From DATJWY01 sp035500775 (lineage in GTDB: Bacteria; Pseudomonadota; Alphaproteobacteria; Acetobacterales; Acetobacteraceae), in the NCBI GenBank assembly GCA_035500775.1, contig DATJWY010000067.1, forward strand, positions 1 through 11,631: a stretch of 11,631 bases of DNA. Direction: 5' to 3'. Position numbers and translations under genes: made by a program. Shown in pieces: positions 7,417 through 11,631 of the stretch. How positions within the stretch are numbered: position 1 is the first letter of the stretch; the number at the start of each line of letters is the position of its first letter. The notes beneath the pieces are model-generated. The model was not told the DNA's origin, searched no databases, and was given only the letters and a program-made list of their open reading frames with translations.

Positions 7417-7605
7417 ATGATCGAGCGCAGCCGTCGTTTCCCCGGCTTCTGCTTCGCGATGCTGTTGGCCCTTGGCCTCCTGGCTGGATGCAGCTCCCTC
7501 AGCAGCGGCGGCGGTGACGGATCCCAACCGAGCAAGACCTATATCATCGTGCCGAATGGGCAAACGGCGCCGGCTCCGGCAACAGTCCAGCCGCCGGCAT
7601 ACTGA
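7417..7605 (+). CDS. Small predicted lipoprotein
   Basis: A 62-residue protein that I cannot assign to a named family. It begins MIERSRRF with arginines at 4, 6 and 7, continues with a hydrophobic stretch (FCFAMLLALGLLA) and a lipobox LLAGC, so it should be lipidated on Cys25 and anchored in the membrane. The mature part is about 38 residues: a Ser/Gly stretch (SSLSSGGGDG), then KTYIIVPNGQ and a Pro/Ala-rich end. The IIVPNG segment resembles the tail of other very short alphaproteobacterial lipoproteins. A weak AGGG precedes the ATG. The reading frame is open upstream to 7252, but that part is hairpin-cluster sequence. It converges on the DUF2459 gene, with only nine bases between stop codons. 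The gene is supported by the signal peptide and lipobox; its function is unknown. Confidence 0.7.
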   Translation: MIERSRRFPGFCFAMLLALGLLAGCSSLSSGGGDGSQPSKTYIIVPNGQTAPAPATVQPPAY

Positions 7606-7614
7606 CCTCGCCAC

Positions 7615-8268
7615 CTACGGATTGTCCTTGATCGCGCAGACGCCTCTGGACACGCGCGCGGCTCGCGCCATCGCCTGGCCCGCGAAGATGACGCCGAGGG
7701 GATCGACCTTCAGCCCCGCTTCATGCAAGGCATCGGCTGCCCAGGTGTTGCAGGTATAGACGCCTGAGTACCCGGTGCGGGTGGCGTAGAACACGCTGCC
7801 GGGGGAGAACCCTTTGGCGATCTCAACCGGCATGCCGTCCTTGACCAGAAAAGTGCGCCAGAGGAAGTCCGACAGGCGCTCAGCGCCGCCCGGCGGCAGA
7901 TCGAGTATGGCCTCGGTGCCGTCGCTGTAAGCCTGGTCCGGCGGGGCGCTCAGCCCGACAGCCAGTATGGCGCCACTGCCGGGAAAGGGGCCGATCAACA
8001 GGTCGCCTATCGTGGTGACGGGTGCCATCATAAAGGTGCGCTTTCCGAAGCCCACCATCAGCACCTGCAAGCCCGGGAAAATTCGCCGGAACACGGCCAT
8101 GTTTCCACGGAGCATGGGACTCGGGATCGCCAGATCGACGTGCCAGCCATGATCTACGAGATAGATCTCCTCCCCTCGTGGCGCCGGACCCGAAGAACAG
8201 GGGGGCGGTGCGCCGGCGCAGCCGCCGACGCCCACCACCAGCAACAGGACGAGGAACAGACGTTTCAC
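7615..8268 (-). CDS. DUF2459 (TIGR02117-like) predicted lipoprotein
   Basis: A 217-residue protein of a widespread uncharacterised family. The N-terminus MKRLFLVLLLVVGVGGC is a lipoprotein signal peptide with the modified cysteine at 17, so it is probably membrane-anchored and faces the periplasm. Family features are IYLVDHGWHVDLAIP (36-50, His40 and His43), GFGKRTF (73-79), and the hallmark YTCNTWAADAL (171-181, Cys173). The HGWH and CNTW motifs together could form a Cys/His catalytic site, which is inference. The start is GTG at 8268; it is the only start that leaves a complete signal peptide, although no good ribosome-binding site precedes it. The region just upstream is taken up by a 23-bp inverted repeat. 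Sampled lines are near 60% GC, below aroA and cmk but similar to rpsA. It breaks the usual cmk-rpsA neighbourhood. Confidence 0.85.
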   Translation of the reverse strand: MKRLFLVLLLVVGVGGCAGAPPPCSSGPAPRGEEIYLVDHGWHVDLAIPSPMLRGNMAVFRRIFPGLQVLMVGFGKRTFMMAPVTTIGDLLIGPFPGSGAILAVGLSAPPDQAYSDGTEAILDLPPGGAERLSDFLWRTFLVKDGMPVEIAKGFSPGSVFYATRTGYSGVYTCNTWAADALHEAGLKVDPLGVIFAGQAMARAARVSRGVCAIKDNP

Positions 8269-8273
8269 GGGGA

Positions 8274-8324
8274 GCGCTGGACCATGATCGGATCAGTCAA
8301 CCTGATCCGATCATGGTCCAGCGC
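8274..8324. repeat. Perfect 23-bp inverted repeat with 5-base loop
   Basis: The left arm 8274-8296 is the exact reverse complement of 8302-8324; the loop is TCAAC. It starts six bases upstream of the GTG of the minus-strand lipoprotein gene. Each arm carries GATCGGATC or its complement. No T-run follows directly, so it is not a standard intrinsic terminator in either direction. It could be a fused pair of mobile-element ends, a regulatory site, or a strong RNA hairpin covering the gene's start. Confidence 0.9.
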
Positions 8325-8351
8325 GGGGTTTCACCGTTTTTTGATACGCGC

Positions 8352-8392
8352 GCGATCCGGCCGATACCGCTGCTCCAGCCGGGCCGGATCGC
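8352..8392. repeat. 11-bp inverted repeat with GATCCGGCC arms
   Basis: GCGATCCGGCC (8352-8362) and GGCCGGATCGC (8382-8392) are perfect reverse complements separated by 19 bases. The site lies 77 bases upstream of the rpsA -35 box. Both this and the larger inverted repeat nearby contain GATCCG. Confidence 0.6.
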
Positions 8393-8468
8393 CCGTCCTT
8401 CGCGCGGTGCGGGCGGGCGCGGCGGTGTGTTCCGCGTCAGATTCACAACCCGGAAACCGCTCTTTCGC

Positions 8469-8496
8469 TTGACTCACGATGGCCGGAGCGTATCTC
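8469..8496 (+). promoter_or_regulatory. Probable rpsA promoter
   Basis: TTGACT (8469-8474), a 16-base spacer, then TATCTC (8491-8496). This is a good match to a housekeeping promoter and the best in the rpsA upstream region. Transcription would begin near 8503 and leave a leader of about 175 bases. Confidence 0.6.
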
Positions 8497-8679
8497 TCTT
8501 GCCCGCGACGGCTGGGCCCTTGCGAGGGCCGACGGCCTGTTTTGCTTCAACCCGGTCCGCCCCCGAAGGTTCATTCCCCGGGAGGGGTGGGCAAGCCGTA
8601 TCCCGCCCCGGGATGCGCCTTCATCCCGACTTGTCCGGCATCTCCGCTGGGCTTCTCGCGACAGGAACATATCTCTCAC

Positions 8680-10416
8680 ATGGCATCAAGCGCCACTGCC
8701 CGCGTCCTCGATCGCAGCCACGACCACATGGAAGGCGAGGATTTCGCCACCCTGCTCGATGAGACGCTGGGGCGCGATACCGGCTTCGACGGCTCGGTCG
8801 TCACCGGCCGCGTCGTCCGCCTGACCGACGAATTCGCCATCGTCGATGTCGGCCTGAAGAGCGAGGGCCGCGTCGCCCTCAAGGAATTCGGCCCGCCCGG
8901 CGCCAAGCCGGACGTGAAGCCGGGCGACATGATCGAGCTTTATGTCGAGCGCTACGAGGACCGGGACGGGTCCATCGTGCTGTCGCGCGAGAAGGCGCGC
9001 CGCGAGGAAGCCTGGACCAATCTGGAGCGGGCGTTCGAGGGCAACCAGCGCGTCAACGGCACGATCTTCGGCCGGGTGAAGGGCGGGTTCACGGTCGATC
9101 TCGGCGGCGCCGTTGCCTTCCTGCCGGGCAGCCAGGTGGATATCCGTCCGGTCCGCGATGTCGGCCCGCTGATGGGTTCGCCGCAGCCCTTCCAGATCCT
9201 GAAGATGGACCGCGCTCGCGGCAACATCGTCGTCAGCCGCCGCGCGGTGCTGGAAGAGACCCGCGCCGAGCAGCGTAGCGAGCTGATCCAGGGCCTCAAG
9301 GAAGGCATGATCCTGGACGGCGTGGTGAAGAACATCACCGATTACGGCGCGTTCGTCGATCTCGGCGGCGTGGATGGCCTGCTGCACGTCACCGACATCG
9401 CGTGGCGCCGCATCAACCACCCGAGCGAGGCGCTGCAGATCGGCCAGCAGGTGCGCGTGCAGGTGATCCGGTTCAACCCGGAGACCCAGCGCATCTCCCT
9501 CGGCATGAAGCAGCTCGAGGCCGATCCCTGGGAGGGTGTGGCCGCGAAGTATCCGCCGGGCGCCAAGTTCCATGGCCGCGTGACCAACATCACCGATTAC
9601 GGCGCCTTCGTGGAGCTGGAGCCGGGCGTCGAGGGCCTGGTGCACGTCTCCGAGATGTCCTGGACCAAGAAGAACGCCCATCCTGGCAAGATCGTCTCGA
9701 CGAGCCAGGAAGTGGAGGTCATGGTCCTCGATGTGGACAGCGGCAAGCGCCGGATCAGCCTGGGCCTCAAGCAGGTGCAGCGCAACCCGTGGGAGCAGTT
9801 CGCCGACGATCATCCGGTCGGCTCCACGGTCGAGGGCGAGATCCGCAACATCACCGAGTTCGGCCTGTTCGTCGGCCTCTCCGCGGATATCGACGGCATG
9901 GTCCACATGTCCGACCTGTCCTGGGACGAGACCGGCGAGATCGCCATGACCCATTACGAGAAGGGTCAGGTGGTCAAGGCGAAGGTGCTCGATGTGGATA
10001 TCGAGAAGGAGCGCATCTCCCTCGGCATCAAGCAGCTCCAGGAAGACCCGGCGGCCGACACGCTCAACCGCCTCCATAAGGGTGACGTCGTCACCTGCGT
10101 GGTGACCGCGGTGCAGGCGAACGGCATCGAGGTGAAGGTGGACGAGGTGCTGTCCGGCTTCATCCGCCGCGCCGAGCTGGCGCGCGACAAGTCCGACCAG
10201 CGGCCGGACCGGTTCGCGGTGGGCGAGAAGGTGGACGCCAAGATCACCGGCGTCGATCGTGCCGCCCGCAAGCTCTCGCTGACCATCAAGGGCCGCGAGG
10301 TCGAGGAAGAGAAGCAGGCGATGGCCGAGTTCGGCTCGTCCGACAGCGGCGCCTCGCTCGGCGACATCCTCGGCGCAGCGATCCGCCGCCGGAACCAGCA
10401 GTCCAGCGACAGCTGA
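8680..10416 (+). CDS. rpsA: 30S ribosomal protein S1
   Basis: S1 binds the 30S subunit and unfolds or captures mRNA leaders for translation initiation. The 578-residue product has six S1 (OB-fold) domains at about 38-103, 123-188, 208-276, 293-363, 380-450 and 467-537. Domains 3-5 are the canonical RNA-binding type with G.V.NIT[DE][YF]G.FV.L and G(L/M)(L/V)H(V/M) motifs followed by RISLG[MLI]KQ. Domains 1-2 (VVDVG-like, VDLGGAVAFLPGSQVD) match those that dock to the ribosome. The tail (541-578) is charged and ends in SLGDILGAAIRR. I chose ATG 8680 (MASSATARV) because family members begin with a similar short tail and AGGA lies at 8663-8666; an upstream start at 8479 overlaps the promoter. GC is lower than in aroA/cmk, as expected for a highly expressed gene. 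sppA follows after ten bases. Confidence 0.97.
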   Translation: MASSATARVLDRSHDHMEGEDFATLLDETLGRDTGFDGSVVTGRVVRLTDEFAIVDVGLKSEGRVALKEFGPPGAKPDVKPGDMIELYVERYEDRDGSIVLSREKARREEAWTNLERAFEGNQRVNGTIFGRVKGGFTVDLGGAVAFLPGSQVDIRPVRDVGPLMGSPQPFQILKMDRARGNIVVSRRAVLEETRAEQRSELIQGLKEGMILDGVVKNITDYGAFVDLGGVDGLLHVTDIAWRRINHPSEALQIGQQVRVQVIRFNPETQRISLGMKQLEADPWEGVAAKYPPGAKFHGRVTNITDYGAFVELEPGVEGLVHVSEMSWTKKNAHPGKIVSTSQEVEVMVLDVDSGKRRISLGLKQVQRNPWEQFADDHPVGSTVEGEIRNITEFGLFVGLSADIDGMVHMSDLSWDETGEIAMTHYEKGQVVKAKVLDVDIEKERISLGIKQLQEDPAADTLNRLHKGDVVTCVVTAVQANGIEVKVDEVLSGFIRRAELARDKSDQRPDRFAVGEKVDAKITGVDRAARKLSLTIKGREVEEEKQAMAEFGSSDSGASLGDILGAAIRRRNQQSSDS

Positions 10417-10426
10417 GCCGGACTGA

Positions 10427-11335
10427 ATGGCCCTGGAAACGGACCTGCTACTGGACAGGCGGCGCCTCAAGCGCCGCCTGAACTTTTGGCGGGTGGTGGC
10501 GGTCGCTTCCCTGGCGGCCGCCATTATTGCCTCCCTCCCCGGCCGCGGCGGGCTCGTCCCCGGCCAGCATTTGACCCGCATCCGGGTTGATGGACTGATC
10601 ACCGAGGACGACACGCGCCTCCGCGCGATCGAGGCCCTGGCGAAGGACCCGGCCGTGCCGGCGGTGCTGCTGGAGATCGACAGCCCCGGCGGCTCGGTCG
10701 CCGGCGGCGAGAGCCTGCACGACGCCATCGCCCATGTCGCGGCGGCGAAGCCGGTGGTCGTGGTGATGAACGGACTCGCGGCCTCGGCCGGCTACATGAT
10801 CGCGGTGCCGGCCACCCGCATCTTCGCCCGCCAGGGCACGCTCACCGGCTCGATCGGCGTGTTGCTGGAAACCGGGGAGATCTCCGGCCTGCTCGGCAAG
10901 CTCGGCGTCAGCCTGAACCCGCTGACCTCCGGCCCGCTCAAGGGCGAGCCGAGCATCAGCCGGCCGATGTCGCCGGAAGCCCGCGCCTATCTGCAGGGCG
11001 TGGTGATGGATATGTACGACCAGTTCGTCGGCATGGTGGCGACGGGGCGGCACATGGACCCGGCACGGGTGCGCGCGCTCGGCGACGGGCGCGCCTATAC
11101 CGGCCGGCAGGCGCTGCAACTCGGGCTGATCGACCAGATCGGCGGCGAGGCAGAGGCCCGCGCCTGGCTGGAACAGACGCGGAACATCCCGGCCACCTTG
11201 CCGGTGGTCGATCTCAAGGATCGCGGCCTTGTCTTCCACGCTTTCGGGGCCAGCCTCGGCTCCGGGCTGAAAACCCTGCTCTTTCAGGGGCTTGGCTTTG
11301 ATGGCGTGTGGGCGCTCTGGCAGCTTCCCGGTTGA
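10427..11335 (+). CDS. sppA: Signal peptide peptidase SppA, short (36K) type, S49 family
   Basis: SppA degrades cleaved signal peptides and other membrane-embedded fragments from the periplasmic side of the inner membrane. The 302-residue protein starts with a basic N-terminus (RRRLKRRL, 11-18) and a single membrane segment (about 20-37). It continues with the S49 core: VDGLI (54-58), LEIDSPGGSVAGG (82-94), NGLAASAGYMIA (115-126) with the nucleophile Ser120, TGSIGV (140-145), and GPLKGEPS (169-176) with the general base Lys172. These form the Ser-Lys dyad of the family, and the length fits the half-size bacterial form. No strong ribosome-binding site precedes the ATG; with ten bases from the rpsA stop it is probably translated by coupling in an rpsA-sppA operon. 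The C-terminal LKTLLFQGL...DG...LWQ segment is repeated in degenerate form 225 bases downstream. Confidence 0.95.
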   Translation: MALETDLLLDRRRLKRRLNFWRVVAVASLAAAIIASLPGRGGLVPGQHLTRIRVDGLITEDDTRLRAIEALAKDPAVPAVLLEIDSPGGSVAGGESLHDAIAHVAAAKPVVVVMNGLAASAGYMIAVPATRIFARQGTLTGSIGVLLETGEISGLLGKLGVSLNPLTSGPLKGEPSISRPMSPEARAYLQGVVMDMYDQFVGMVATGRHMDPARVRALGDGRAYTGRQALQLGLIDQIGGEAEARAWLEQTRNIPATLPVVDLKDRGLVFHAFGASLGSGLKTLLFQGLGFDGVWALWQLPG

Positions 11336-11343
11336 GGATATCG

Positions 11344-11382
11344 GCCCGGAATCCGGGCAATACGGCGCCGGGCGGCCGGCGC
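11344..11382 (+). terminator. Paired GC-rich stems just behind sppA
   Basis: GCCCGGA/TCCGGGC (11344-11358, one-base centre) and GCGCCGG/CCGGCGC with loop GCGG (11365-11382) follow the stop codon within ten bases. There is no T-run, so termination, if any, would not be of the classic intrinsic kind. Confidence 0.4.
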
Positions 11383-11389
11383 TAAGGCC

Positions 11390-11479
11390 AGGGGCGTTGC
11401 CCCTGGATCCCGTCACGCGAAGGCGTGCTTTCGCACGACACGCGAAGGCGTGCTCTCGCATGACGGGGCCATTGGCCCC
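11390..11479 (+). repeat. Variant of the gene-end hairpin element with a tandem 25-bp repeat
   Basis: AGGGGC/GCCCCT with loop GTT (11390-11404), then TGGATCCCG as in the other copies. Next come two adjacent 25-base units (11415-11439 and 11440-11464) that differ at two positions, each able to fold through GCGAA/TTCGC or CGTGC/GCACG-type pairing. GGGGCC/GGCCCC with loop ATT (11465-11479) closes the element. Confidence 0.7.
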
Positions 11480-11491
11480 AGACCCCTTGTA

Positions 11492-11560
11492 TTGAAAACT
11501 CTGCGCTTCCAAGGGCTTACCCTTGACGGCGCGAAAACGGTCTGGCAGCCTCGCGGTTGA
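11492..11560 (+). pseudogene. Degenerate second copy of the sppA 3' end
   Basis: These 69 bases align without gaps to the last 23 codons of sppA (11267-11335, stop included). Over the 69-base core starting two bases later (11494-11562 against 11269-11337) I count 53 identical bases. Translated in the matching frame it reads LKTLRFQGLTLDG then AKTVWQPRG and a stop, 13 of 22 residues identical to the sppA end. There is no start and no upstream sppA-like sequence, since hairpin DNA precedes it. It is either a duplicated fragment or the relic of a second sppA-like gene. Confidence 0.65.
11511..11524 (+). other. Small stem-loop inside the sppA-tail copy
   Basis: AAGGG/CCCTT with loop CTTA. The matching part of the real sppA end does not form this stem, so the pairing arose in, or was selected in, the degenerate copy. 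It may be chance. Confidence 0.3.
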
Positions 11561-11573
11561 GGTTTTCCGGGGC

Positions 11574-11631
11574 ATGAACGCGGGGGTCGCCATGGCGGCA
11601 CGGCCGCGTCACAGGTATCAGCCCCGGCAGA
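11574..11631 (+). CDS. Possible start of a further gene, cut by the window end
   Basis: An ATG at 11574 opens a frame to the end of the window (MNAGVAMAARPRH and six more residues). A GAGG sits 11 bases upstream, but it belongs to the sppA-tail copy. A second in-frame ATG occurs at codon 7. The basic N-terminus is not one I recognise and is unlike that of ihfB, which often follows rpsA. Nineteen codons are too few to be sure it is coding. Confidence 0.3.
   Translation, partial: MNAGVAMAARPRHRYQPRQ

Larger units (their letters stand above)
8269..8679. other. Intergenic region between the DUF2459 gene and rpsA
   Basis: These 411 bases contain no credible gene. They hold, in order, a 23-bp perfect inverted repeat (8274-8324), a T6 run at 8336-8341, an 11-bp inverted repeat (8352-8392), a GC-rich stretch, the probable rpsA promoter (8469-8496) and a leader of about 175 bases. 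The leader can form GGCCCT/AGGGCC (8515-8530), an overlapping alternative GGCC/GGCC stem followed by TGTTTT (8527-8542), and a palindromic CCCCGGG region around 8577-8615. Confidence 0.7.

Noticed and set aside
8281..8320. Terminal repeats of a complete insertion sequence
   Set aside because: Only five bases lie between the arms and there is no transposase gene in the window; a relic remains possible but is not shown.
8302..8341. The 23-bp hairpin followed by T6 as an intrinsic terminator
   Set aside because: Eleven bases separate the stem from the T-run, too far for standard intrinsic termination, and no plus-strand gene ends just upstream.
8479..8679. Longer N-terminus for rpsA from an in-frame ATG at 8479
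   Set aside because: It would lie within the promoter, adds a Pro/Gly-rich stretch unlike any S1, and contains the leader hairpins.
11415..11464. CRISPR array
   Set aside because: Only two units directly abutting with no spacers, and no cas genes nearby.

Overview
The window looks like a chromosomal core-gene region of a very GC-rich alphaproteobacterium, most likely of the Acetobacteraceae/Rhodospirillales type. This rests on the very high GC and alanine content, the neighbourhood smc / FYDLN-acid protein / aroA / cmk / rpsA / sppA, and short GGGGCTCTGCCCC-type hairpins behind genes. The assignment is by pattern recognition, without a database search.

Layout. 1-4521 (+): the smc gene, missing only its first few codons. 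4522-4700: a convergent intergenic spacer with one two-hairpin element facing each gene. 4701-5036 (-): a small zinc-ribbon/acidic-tail protein of the FYDLN-acid family. 5037-5222: a divergent promoter spacer. 5223-7180 (+): aroA and cmk, overlapping by four bases. 7181-8679: an interruption of the usual cmk-rpsA adjacency. It holds a hairpin cluster, a 62-residue lipoprotein (+), a convergent DUF2459-type lipoprotein (-), a perfect 23-bp inverted repeat, a second 11-bp inverted repeat and the probable rpsA promoter with a long leader. 8680-11335 (+): rpsA and sppA. 11336-11631: a hairpin-rich tail with a tandem 25-bp repeat, a degenerate second copy of the 3' end of sppA, and possibly the first codons of another gene.

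Functionally most genes are housekeeping: chromosome organisation (SMC), the shikimate pathway (AroA), CMP/dCMP phosphorylation (Cmk), translation initiation (S1) and inner-membrane proteolysis (SppA). No CRISPR array, complete insertion sequence, tRNA or rRNA is visible, and I see no clear new defence or biosynthetic system.

The most unusual signal lies inside smc. Both coiled-coil arms are longer than usual and carry repeats of exactly 90 residues marked by proline. The landmarks in the two arms are spaced so that they would mirror each other across the hinge. The next most interesting items are the hairpin elements whose second stem changes sequence but keeps its pairing, the duplicated sppA tail, and the 23-bp inverted repeat.
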